Shown here: one piece after another, positions 12,601 to 21,869 of the stretch
How positions within the stretch are numbered: position 1 is the first letter of the stretch
Layout of the letters: every line of letters begins with the position of its first letter
NCBI GenBank assembly: GCA_029964075.1
Contig: CM057136.1
Location: 13,690,381-13,754,380 of the forward strand
Direction: 5' to 3'
Length of the DNA stretch: 64,000 bases
Origin: Patiria pectinifera
Taxonomy: Eukaryota > Echinodermata > Asteroidea > Valvatida > Asterinidae
The notes under the pieces: generated by a model
What the model was told of the DNA's origin: nothing
What the model saw: the letters and a program-made list of their open reading frames with translations, nothing else
Databases searched by the model: none
Position numbers and translations under genes: made by a program

Positions 12601-15600
12601 GGGTAACCTTGCCACAGGGGCTGACTTTTTAACAAGTTTGCTGGCATTTTTAACAAATTGCTAAATTGATGTTTGCAGTCAAGTTGGTGTAGGTTTTCCC
12701 TGGAAGATTTCTTGCACTAAAGATTCAGGGAAACTCAAATGCTTAATGAAAAGTCTTTTGGGTTTTTTTCTTCTTCAGTTTTTCCCCGTTAAACTAAGCA
12801 AGGCATTTACAAGCATTTTCCATTTTTTAAAAGCAAGTTTCAAACCGGTTAATATTTACACATACAAGACTTTTTTGTTTACAACTGAGTCTACCCCTTT
12901 TCATTTTCTGCCTTCCTAAAGTGAACAACACTTGTCCAACATCACAAAAATATTCAACATAATTCCAGGAAAGAAACTGTTAATAACAATCGGATGATGT
13001 CACACCAAAAAACTGTCATGTCAAGCTGTATCATCCAAATTTCAGATCCAAGCGAGGCCACGGCACAGTGCACTGCAGAGTAAAATATAATTAACAACTT
13101 CCTATGTTTATACTAAAAAAGCTGCAGGGTGACCTTCCCACACCATTTGCCTCGTTATTCTTGGGCCCATAAAAATAAAATCACAATATACAAATGCAAC
13201 TCCGTGCACTTAGCAGGAAGGACTGTGCATCAGTAGTGTGTCACACGCAATCTCTTTTGGTACCTGTTTTAACTTCATTAACTTAAAAGTACTCGTGCGC
13301 TTTTTCATGACACTTGACAGCAACTCTGAAGGTGCTAGTCTCCAACTAAAACAAAAACTTAACAAAAAAATTGCAATGAAGAGCCAAGTTTGAATTAATC
13401 TATTTTGTGAAGATGTGTGGTCCTGAAAAGAACTAGTAGTGATAACTATTCTCAAGAAAATGAACTTGTGAACGAATGAATGAATGCATGCAAGCTCAAA
13501 CCATGGGTCCTGGCTCCACGCTCAAACACTAACAAACAAGACAATGCAAGTCTAGTTATGGGGTAATCCTATACAATAGCACTGCCCAGCTCACAAGTGA
13601 CAGTTCGTGCGTCAATCTGTCAGTGAGATCAGCACTAAGATGATAATAGTCTAGCCCACCAGGCAAGCAAAAACCATCTATCCAAAACAAAAATATGTTC
13701 TGCAAAAAAACAACAACAACAAAACCAGAACTGCACACATTTTCTGCATCCCTGCATCCTTCCACAACCAAAAAAAAAATCAACATTCCATCAGCTAGAT
13801 TCCCCAAAAATTCCAATCACAGTCCATGCCTAATTGGAGTTCCAGGTACCAGCATTACTACAAAAAGTCCTGCCAATTAACCCTACACCATACACCTGTC
13901 AAATGCCCAACTGCCTCATGTCAACCTTCCTTGCTCATTGATCAATGAGGTGTAACAAGAATGCAAGTGATTTGCGGTTTGGACAAGGGGAAACCACAAC
14001 ATGTACACAATAACAACAGTGCTGTGATTGACAATACACAGACAAGGTATCCCCTAACACCTTTGCCATGTTGGGCATCTGTGTTGTACCTCAGAGCAAG
14101 GACCCATTGCTTGTACTGTATTAATAAAGCGCTGTACTATCCAGCACCCCTGAGGACACATCATTATACACACCAAGTTTCAAGGACAGAACTTATGAAC
14201 TCCAGGGATTCATCCATGATCAAAATTGGTTTGTCTTTATTTTTCTAAGATTTCATACTTTGAATTTTCTATAAATTTACGTAAGGCATGCCCCTATAAG
14301 CTTCTTTGGATTCTCTAGATCATGCCTCCATCTACATTTACTGCAATGACTTATTGTTCTCATGGTTATTTGATGATTTTCTTCTGATGGCGACAAATGA
14401 TATTGGTATTGAATTTGAGTTATAATTCAATGACTTATAGTACAATGAATTGTGCTCAGACACACTGAATGAACCAATTCATGCGAGGAGCAAGGTTAGA
14501 GTACACACAGAACTGGAGTAACTAACCTAATGACAAAGTGAATGAGTGAGTATTAAAGCGAACAAGCAAATAAACATAAATAAAACACAAACAAATAAAT
14601 GAACCAAATTAGTCAAACTAATAACAAAATCAAAATCGCCAAACAAACTTTTCCAAATTTTTAAACTGTCAAAAAATTTTAAAAAAAATGTTCAGAATAT
14701 ATGTCACATCAAAGTTAATGGTTTAATGGCTTCATGTAACGGTAGTTCAAGTTCAGGTTTATGGAAACAGGTGATGTTTGTACAAGTATCTTGATGTTAT
14801 AATGTTCTGACAGCCAACTCCAGCTGACCTTTAAAAAAAATGATATCGGGGAGACATGATCACAATCACATGACTACTCATGCTCTAAATGTTCTCCTTT
14901 TATGGAGCTTTAAGTTGTTGGTGATGTTTAGCACAGTAACAATCAGCCTTCATCTGTCAGAACATGCCGAGTGCCAGTTCATGAAACATTTCTTACTCAG
15001 CAAGATTGGAAATAAGTTTGCTAGGAGAACAAACCACAGTCATGTCATCGATTCAGACCTCCATGATGCAGCTGCTAGGATACATTAATGTCTCGAGAAA
15101 TGTACTCTGGAGGGGTCTCCCATAATGACATTTTTGACTGATGTTAACAGGCTATGACAGAGTATAATATTGGCACCGGGTCACTGTCAGTTCATTAAAC
15201 TGAACGACCCAATGGGAGGGCTAAAAAAGAAGGGCAACATGGTGGAAGAACTAGACTAAATTTCATGGGCATCCTTAAAAGCACAGAAATTTGAGCAACA
15301 AATTTATTTCCTTAGCAAAAACAAACGTCACACAATGTTACTGCATGTGACTGTTTCTCAACTGACTAAAGGTATTAAAAGCCAAGGGGACAAACCTGTG
15401 TTCATAGGAACGGAGTGCCCATCTCTCTTTCCAAGCAAATGGGCCAGACTCGAGTCCATGAAATGCTGCTGTGGGGGGATCGCCACAGCTCTTCCACAGC
15501 GAGGCTGTTACCTTCCCAGCATTGAATAATGCTGGTACCCATTTAACACCTGGGTTGAGAGGAGTATTGAGGTAAAGCGCCTTACTCAAGGGCACAACAC

Positions 15601-18600
15601 GCATGGCCACTGCGGGACTCGAACCCACAATCTCACGATCATGAATCCTATGCTCCATCGCTAGACCACACAGCTGACTATAAGGTTTCACCCAAATTCA
15701 CTGAATTATATTTCTCTATTATATGAGAAAAACCTCAGAGGTGTCACTTTTGTCCACACGAAAATATCCTCTTCATAAGGGTCTGTACATTTGGAGCTTA
15801 GATTCATGGATTTACAAAAATGCCCAGATCATGACACAAGATCCCTGGGGCTACTATACATGTAGATGAGGAGCACCCTAAAGTGTACTGGACTAAACCA
15901 GATATTTTTACCTTTAGGGTATCAGGTTTTACTACCGGCCAATCATCATTCATTTATGATGAACGACCAGCAGCTGGTCGGAGTTCTGACAAGACTGTCA
16001 ACCGAGCCAACTCCACCAAGCTAAATAATTGGACAGGATGATGCATTGCGTTCATGTGGGTTGGATGTGGGTACAGAATTGGGCAAATGTAAGGTTGAAC
16101 AATTTTCACATTACATGTTAAACATGCATCAAAATGCAGAGCAGACCACTATTTTTATGAACATCATTAAAATCTTAGTTGTCAACTTGTATGTAAACAT
16201 TATTTTTTAAAATAAACCCCGACATCTTAAAGGCTGGACATTTGATTCAAAGCACGCCCAAAAATATATACCGTCACTTTTCATTTGTAATCTACATACG
16301 GTAGGCCTACCACTAGTTAAGAAAAGAAAGTACATACTTTCTTTTCTGAACTGGTAGGCCCTACCGTATCTTGTTGACCCGTGACTGAAAAATAGTCAAA
16401 ATTCGTAGTATGATGATGTACCAAACGTAAATTTAGACCTTGTACATGGAGCGTTAATGTTATAAATAACTAGCAAAACTGTACAATTCATACATTCATG
16501 CTAACATATTTAGCAAATCCATATACAGAGGAAGGTACATGCACTATGCATTACTTTCAAACACCAGTAGGTGTTCTTCAATAACAGGAAAAGCTACAGG
16601 TAACGAAGTACCGGCACTGCTGCATGCTAGCAGCACAGCCGTTTATGCCCTCTATCGAAAATGAAACACATATTTGACCTAATTGGTGCTCCATAGCGGC
16701 TTCGGCAGGCTGACAGGAAGTTTTTCGTTCGGCGACATTCCCTGGAGGTCAGCCTAACCGGTAAGCCATCAGCTGGTTTGACGGAACGTGCCAATCAATA
16801 ATGTTTTAAAGGTAATGTGTCTAATTCTCCATAGGCCAACTTTTGTTGTATAGCACACCGAGCACTATGGGGCTTATTTGGACAAAACAATTGTGTGTTG
16901 CCGTGCCCACTGCCAAGTTGTTTTGTTCCCAACTTTCCAACTGACCCACAATGCTTTGCACCACAATGCTACTAAATTTGAAAGATGGTTCCAGATTTCA
17001 TTCAAACAAAGAACAAAATGAAGAAAATTTAACATGCACCAATTGAACATAGCAGAAGACAAAATCTGGTTTTACTTTTTTTCAGAATGATGTTTTTCAC
17101 TGTTTTCACTATTTTTCTTCAAAAATCCTGACTATTACCCGGTATACTATTAGGCTTAATTTCTTGAATGTCAGTATGTGAAGGCCTTCTTCTCAATAAA
17201 AGTCTGAATTTCCATGACTTCCTACACCCTCCCTCAACATGGACTAACCCCATCACCCAGAAAGTCTAACATACAAAAAAATATTACACTTTAATGTTCC
17301 AACTTCCTTTTTCCCACCCACCCTTCCCACATGTTAGTAATTTACAACAGCACTTTTTTTCAATAATCCCAAAACTCTGTTTTCAAACTGTTTAACCATG
17401 GTTTAACAAGCCTCGGTCCACGTTGTGTATTTTCCACCATGCAAACAAACTGAAGTGAACTTCAGTTAATTTTTTTTTTAAATCGGAACTGCATGAATTG
17501 TTCACACTTTCTCCATTCCTTTGAATTTGAAACTGAACGCCGAAGTGTTGAACATCAAGACAAACATTTCTGCAAATTCAGCTGTACATAACTGCCTTTA
17601 AGTATCCAACTGGCAGACGGCGGATCAGATTGCAACCTGCGTCAGGAACTGTCAGTTTCATTGACTACCAAAATATACACAGCATTGGAACACATCCCAG
17701 TATCAACATGATGCATGTAATTGAATGACACGGTATTATCTGTGGGAATACCATGAGGTTAACTTTGAAGAGCTACCATGTGAGCCGGAATTGCAAAATG
17801 ACATATTAAACCAGCAATTTACAACCGGGGAAGAGTTCTAAAAAATCCCCCTAACCCTACTCACTCTTCCCAAATTGTCCTGGTGGTTTTGGAGGATTCT
17901 AGAGGATCGAGGATGAATGGTGATTGAATCACATGAGGATTTTGGAGGATTGAGGATGAATGGTGATTGAAGCATAGGAGGATATTGGAGAATTGAAGAT
18001 AAATGGTGTTTGAAGATGAGGATGATTTTGGAGGATTGAGGAAGAATGCATTTTTAGGCAGGACTATCTGATGATTTTGAAGGATTTAGGCGTTGGTTAT
18101 CCTTCATTTAAATACGAGAGCAACATTTTGGGATGAGGATTTTGGAGGATTGACGATGAATGCATTTTGAGACAGGACTGTCTGACAATTTTGAAGAATT
18201 TAGGTGCTGTTGCAAAATTTTGGAGGATTGAGGATGGTTCTTAGCAAAAAGGGCCCAGAGAAAGTACAGGGTTGCAGTTTGACTTGTCAATTCAATTCCT
18301 GTAACTTCTGTAGTATCTTTATCATGTTTATGTCAAGAAACTTTCACAGAAAGTTAGTGACTCATTTCTTAGTTTAATTGAACAGAAATTTGAAAATATC
18401 CAAGAAAAAATGTGGTTTGTGTTAAGTTGAGTAATTACATATAACCTGCTTGGGATTTCCATCATATCATAGCGTGTGAACCCTGCACTACACATCCTTA
18501 ATGTACTTGTAGATGTGTGTGTTTACTTCACAGAACTGACTTCTGCACGTAATTTTAATTTCCTGTAATCATGAAGAATTATGTCTTTTTTCCCCCCTAT

Positions 18601-21600
18601 TTCTTAAAATTTGGCCAAACGAAAGCTTCCATCAATCAATTTCAATTTTTGATGCATAACCCAACTTAGAGGAAAAGTTGAAAGAGGGAAAGGGGGCGTT
18701 TTTCTATCCAAAGAATGTTTGTCAAACATGTGAAAGTTGTTTCCTCAAAGCAATGGCATCAGTTCTCCCCCGCTGGCAGTTTAATTGTTCCTGCCGAGTT
18801 GCTTGACTAGTAGCACCTGGTCTGAACTTCCTCTTGTTTCCAGGTAGAAAACAATCTATTTTTTCCCTACAAACTGTCAAAAATATCTTTTGTGTTCAGC
18901 AAATATGATTTTTTTTTAAACTAAATATTAGGACATTACCCTCAAAAACATAGGAAAGTTGTGTTTAGGTTTTATGTAAAATGTTTTGAAAAATAGCAGT
19001 ATTAGAATTTTAGTAAGGCCAGAAAATGCTGTTGACCAAAGAAGAGTAAGGTTATCTTTGTGACAAGTGACAGCCAGTATTTGATGAAGAAAGTCCTGAC
19101 AATTTCTTTTCTTAAAACTGTTATAAAGAAGTCTACAGAGGCACAACATGACAACATCCATTGGTAATGAAGTCTCAGGGTGCCCTGAACTAATTCAAGC
19201 CCTATTGAAAACAGTGTAAAATCAACAAAGTTCAGGGCCAAATAACATGCAAGCCGACATAACTGGGGTTTCTCAAACAAAAATTAATTATTGTCTTGTC
19301 CTTCATCTTTTCAGTTCTTTTCAATTTTGGGTAGATGAGCCAATTACATTTTTAAATATTCACACCAAAACAAAATCACCTCCCGAAAAGTGATACATGT
19401 AGTTCCCAAGCCTGCATGTAGCCGTTTTACAAGTGGCATCCTTCCACTTTCTCAGGCAAATAGGACCCATTTTTCAATTGTAATTTTATTAAGCGTTCCC
19501 TCAGATGGAAGCCCCAAAACCAGGGAGTTGATCCTTGGGTACATTTACACAATTCCACCGTTTTCGAAGCCAAACCGTCTCCGTTTTCAAAAGAAGTTGT
19601 GGGGGTACTTTTTATGCTAATGAGCTCACGTAGAAATTCTCACTCGAATTAGTTCAGTGCACCCCTCAGCGGCGTAGCCAGGATTCTCACCATAGGGGGC
19701 GGGGACGAGTGGGGGGCGAGGACGAGTGGGGGCTGGATGTGACAGAGGGTGGGGGCAATTTCTGTTAAACCTGTTAACCTGGGACTAACAAATTTCCAGT
19801 AGGGGATCGGGGTGACTGGGGGGGGGAGGGCTATGATTTGCTAGAAACAGAAAATGTACATGCTGTAGCTTCCCTGTTGAACTTGAGCTGACAACCAGAT
19901 TTATTCACATTCTGTCCTTGAAAGTTCAGCCCATCCCCCAAGTACCTACCCCTATAACTTTATAAGCAAAAGTGCTGTGAAATAAACCACAGAGATGTTT
20001 TTAACACTTCATCTGATTTTAAAGAACCGAGGGGAATACTGCCCATCAATACTTGGCAACAGGGCTTACTCAGCCACAGAGCATTCAGTGTCCCCAAAGC
20101 CTACACTACTCAATCCAAGTCCGAGGCCATCGCAAATCTAATTTGGTCAATTCCCTTTTTAGCAAGGCACATCTTCCGTCTCCAGACTAATCGACTTGTA
20201 GGCGCGGAATTTGTTGGAGGGAAGAAAAGTACAAGCACTTTGGTTCAAGGAAGTCGCTTCTTGCTTTGAAGGAGGTCCTAATCAGCCAAGGACAAAATTA
20301 ATTTCCATCAACCGGGGTCAACATCCAATGCCATTCAAGGTCTTAAAAAGGTGTAGGATTCTAAGAGTGATTTTTTTCTTACCTCTAAATATGAGCATGA
20401 TTATTTTATGCAATGTTCCCATTTACACAAGTTCTTAATGGCACTACAATAGAGTAGTAGGTTCTTCTTAGAACCAAGTAGTACAATGTTCCAATATACA
20501 CATGTTCTTTTGGAACCACAACAATGAGCCATTTAAACAGGTTCTTCTCGGAACCAAAAGGGTAGGGCCTATAATGTTCCAGTTTTCACAGGTTCTTCTC
20601 ATAGTTAAACATGGGGTTCTTTATGGTGTCACTGAACACTTCCTTTTCCTACAATTGAACTCCATTAAAGAATCATTAATGCACCAGTTGTCTTCATGTA
20701 AAAAGATTGTGAGTGTGAAATCCTTAAAGTGATGCATTTTTGCTCTCAAACTGTTTAATTTTATGATAAAATAATGGTTCAGATTTTACGATAACAACAA
20801 ATGGTAAGTGTTGTAACATAAGATCAAAATAATATCCTACTTGAAATACAAATTTGAATAATATAAGGTGAAGAGATCTCTTTAACTCATCCGGTAGCTC
20901 TTGCTATCTTTACTGTGCCAATAGGAAACTCCTAATCTGAATAAAATTAGTGCTACAGTGCCCGCTGGTGCCCAGGGGGGAATAGTGATTTCCATGTGGA
21001 ATATTCATGGAACCTCAACGGAAATGTTTAGAGGACACGGCTTCCATTTGGCCTCAAGTGTATTTCTGAGCTAACACAGAAATATTCATATCCTTCCAAA
21101 TGAATTGGTTATTTATAGTTCTTAAGTGATAAAGCATGATGTTAGGAAGAAAATACAGCTAATTGCTAACAACTGAATACGAGGGGAAAGGGGAGAAATG
21201 AGGAAAAAATATTTTTAATAATGGAAAAAAAATTCCCAAAATTATAAAGAAAATATCATTTAGAAAAAAAAAAAGATAGCTGTGACATAATGAAAACCTA
21301 GTTCTGGGTAGGCCTGAAGTCTTCTTTGTCAAGGTAGGTAAAAATAAAACACCTCAAATTTTGCATTATTAAAGAAAGAATTGTCTCAATAGACCATTAT
21401 CATGTTGCGGCCATCTTGATTTTTTCCCATTCAAATCAACGTAACCAAAGCGAGGCTGGAAGGGAACATTTTTTAACCTTGATTTAAAAAAATTTCTCCA
21501 TTGATTTGAACACATACTGTTTGGAAAGTTAAGTTAAATGATTGAACTTTGGAAAAATATATTTTCATCAACAAAATAACACTTTCCACTCACCTTGAAC

Positions 21601-21869
21601 AATCTGGATTGTTTCTAAATGAGGACGTCTAGATTGTCTCCGTTCTTCCCTCTTCTCCTCTTTGATTGCTTTCTTTTCTTTCCTCTGCATTTTTCTTCTC
21701 TCCTTGGCCAGACGTTTCTCTTCTTTGGCCAATTGTTTTTCCTCATGTTGTTTGTTCGTCTTCTTTCTGATTCCTTTACTCTGTTTATACTCCTGTAATT
21801 TCTGTTTGTAGCGGCCGATTTCTTGTTGGTATTGCTCCTCTGTTAGAGCAATATCTCCAAGGAAACCAT
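550..21869 (-). CDS. Tolloid/BMP1-like astacin metalloprotease (partial, 7 exons)
   Basis: Secreted zinc metalloprotease of the BMP1/Tolloid group, which in other animals cleaves chordin-type BMP antagonists and procollagens. Coding exons, 5' to 3' on the minus strand: 21594-21869, 8768-8905, 8384-8507, 7494-7672, 2921-3160, 1338-1556 and 550-672, joined in phases 1,1,2,1,1,1 without a stop. Together they encode about 433 residues: prodomain containing FLGDIAL, a minimal RVAR furin-type site, mature start resembling TSRPER, zinc motif [13 protein letters not shown], Met-turn SIMHYA, then CP-ACG leading directly into CUB1. A CUB straight after the astacin domain fits BMP1/Tolloid rather than sea-urchin SpAN/BP10, which have an EGF first. 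The 3' exons (remaining CUB/EGF) lie left of the window. The signal-peptide exon was not found. Family assignment is very secure; orthology to BMP1 versus TLL is not resolvable here. Confidence 0.93.
673..1337. other. Tolloid intron
   Basis: Short intron between the two CUB1 exons. It contains a G-rich stretch near 730-785 and nothing I can assign as coding. Confidence 0.7.
1338..1556 (-). CDS. Tolloid exon: first half of CUB1
   Basis: Reads [16 protein letters not shown], then [17 protein letters not shown] and VEVRDGHWR: the start of CUB1 immediately after the protease domain. The acceptor follows a long poly-C tract (plus-strand poly-G near 1563-1573). The donor is placed at TTTTAG|gttaga, the least canonical of this gene but the one that keeps phase 1 and joins to GRFCG. 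Confidence 0.9.
1557..2920. other. Tolloid intron
   Basis: No coding signal. It holds a hairpin at about 2667-2712 (tatgaacatg paired with catgttcata) and an adjacent two-copy direct repeat around AAAATATTCTATG at 2731-2800. Confidence 0.7.
2921..3160 (-). CDS. Tolloid exon: C-terminal half of astacin domain
   Basis: Reads [17 protein letters not shown], then the Met-turn [13 protein letters not shown] and [19 protein letters not shown] ending KCP. The SIMHYA methionine turn and the tyrosine zinc ligand are intact. Splice sites are ccccag|GTCAGG and CCCGG|gtatgt; 240 nt, phase 1 to phase 1. Confidence 0.93.
3161..7493. other. Tolloid intron with SINE
   Basis: 4.3 kb intron, AT-rich. It contains a tRNA-derived SINE (about 5290-5530, listed separately), a short CA repeat near 5150-5175, poly-G/C tracts near 5007 and 6222, and low-complexity TGACTGA repeats near 6475-6570. 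No exon-like reading frame was recognised. Confidence 0.65.
5290..5530 (-). mobile_element. tRNA-derived SINE
   Basis: On the minus strand the head near 5455-5528 reads as a tRNA-like promoter, with an A-box region around GGTTGGCGTAGCGGTA and a B-box GGGTTCGAAGCC. A non-tRNA body follows, running through TTTTCCTCCCACC. The anticodon stem is not convincing, so I call a SINE rather than a tRNA gene. Confidence 0.6.
7494..7672 (-). CDS. Tolloid exon: astacin active site
   Basis: Carries the complete astacin zinc-binding signature [13 protein letters not shown] followed by [19 protein letters not shown], preceded by [16 protein letters not shown]. The start CCSFVG joins in phase 2 to the upstream exon ending SCG, recreating the CGCC cysteine cluster typical of this family. 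All three histidine ligands and the catalytic glutamate are present, so the enzyme should be active. Confidence 0.97.
7673..8383. other. Tolloid intron with minisatellite
   Basis: Short intron. It contains a 13-bp minisatellite at 7792-7870 (listed separately) and G-rich sequence near 8130-8215. Confidence 0.7.
7792..7870 (+). repeat. 13-bp tandem repeat
   Basis: About six head-to-tail copies of GATTTGGTCTCAA, the first four or five nearly identical and the last two with changes. It lies about 120 bases upstream (in transcript sense) of the Tolloid active-site exon. Confidence 0.95.
8384..8507 (-). CDS. Tolloid exon: N-terminal astacin domain, second part
   Basis: Reads [20 protein letters not shown], then [19 protein letters not shown]. 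This is the astacin segment upstream of the active site. It enters in phase 1 after NFT and leaves in phase 2 at TGCGG|gtaaga; 124 nt. Confidence 0.93.
8768..8905 (-). CDS. Tolloid exon: end of prodomain, maturation site, start of astacin domain
   Basis: Starts with an acidic [10 protein letters not shown] stretch, then [19 protein letters not shown] and [17 protein letters not shown] is the likely proprotein-convertase site and the following residues align with the mature BMP1 start. A minimal R-x-x-R rather than the run of arginines seen in human BMP1 is noteworthy. Phase 1 at both ends. Confidence 0.93.
10261..10759. mobile_element. Foldback element interrupted by a second foldback element
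   Basis: The left arm (about 10261-10370) and right arm (about 10429-10480 plus 10724-10759) are inverted copies sharing CCAGTCTTG, CAATATTGGCAGCGCTACCC and an outer segment with CCGTGACAA. The right arm is split at 10480/10724 by the separate element described next. No coding capacity; consistent with a non-autonomous DNA transposon (MITE). Confidence 0.8.
10481..10723. mobile_element. MITE with CTGG target-site duplication
   Basis: About 243 bp, with long terminal inverted repeats beginning GGCCAATTTCATAGAGCTGC at the left and the complement of GGCCAAATTTCATAGAGCTG at the right, plus inner inverted copies of ACTCCA/TGGAGT with GGTTACCGGCC. It is flanked by CTGG at 10477-10480 and 10724-10727. 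Removing one CTGG and the element restores the broken arm of the host foldback element. Confidence 0.85.
11911..12090 (+). repeat. 77-bp tandem duplication
   Basis: Two full copies and a third partial copy of a 77-base unit containing GTCAAACATTCAATCAAAC and GATGCATGTCAACCA, with copy starts near 11911, 11988 and 12065. A few substitutions separate the copies. Confidence 0.9.
15395..15688 (-). mobile_element. tRNA-derived SINE
   Basis: On the minus strand the head at about 15610-15680 has GTGGTCTAGCGATGGAGC (A-box region) and GTGGGTTCGAGTCCCGC (B-box and T arm). A body follows with the motif CAACCCAGGTGTTAAATGGG, also seen in variant form in the elements at 31.3 and 59.1 kb. The shared body shows a SINE family rather than a tRNA gene. 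Confidence 0.75.
16296..16369. repeat. Near-perfect 74-bp hairpin
   Basis: Arms of about 35 bases pair almost completely around a tiny loop: ATACGGTAGGCCTACCA at the left and GGTAGGCCCTACCGTAT at the right, with AAGAAAAGAAAGTA facing TACTTTCTTTTCT. It may be a short foldback element or form an RNA hairpin if transcribed. Confidence 0.85.
17880..18240 (+). repeat. Diverged tandem repeat block (GGATTTTGGAGGATTGAGGA)
   Basis: At least six imperfect repeats of a core like GGATTTTGGAGGATTGAGGA with ATGAATGGTGATTGA or ATGCATTTT between. Higher-order units of roughly 55 and 115 bases are visible. Non-coding, inside the large Tolloid intron. Confidence 0.85.
20400..20640 (+). repeat. Dispersed short palindromes GTTCTTCT-GAAC
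   Basis: Imperfect palindromes at 20461-20474, 20504-20516 and 20541-20554 (GTTCTTCTTAGAAC type), each followed or preceded by AATGTTCC with ACAC about 30-60 bases away. The block looks like an old tandem repeat of about 40-80 bp. Confidence 0.65.
21594..21869 (-). CDS. Tolloid exon: prodomain with charged coiled-coil-like segment
   Basis: Opens with [17 protein letters not shown], matching the conserved FLGDIAL of BMP1 prodomains. About 55 residues dominated by Lys, Glu, Arg and Gln follow ([19 protein letters not shown] and similar) with no proline, ending HLETIQIVQ. Acceptor is catacag|ATGG, donor is CAAG|gtgagt; 276 nt, phase 1 both ends, no stop. The charged helix has no counterpart that I recall in human BMP1. 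Confidence 0.9.

Larger units (their letters stand above)
8906..21593. other. Large Tolloid intron (12.7 kb)
   Basis: No coding exon recognised on either strand. It contains two nested foldback elements (10261-10759), a 77-bp tandem duplication (11911-12090), a tRNA-derived SINE (15395-15688), a near-perfect hairpin (16296-16369), a diverged tandem repeat block (17880-18240) and repeated GTTCTTCT/GAAC palindromes (20400-20600). A relatively GC-rich patch near 16680-16790 might be regulatory, but nothing shows this directly. Confidence 0.6.

Noticed and set aside
15610..15680. Functional tRNA gene on the minus strand
   Set aside because: Continues into a body shared with other SINE copies in the window.
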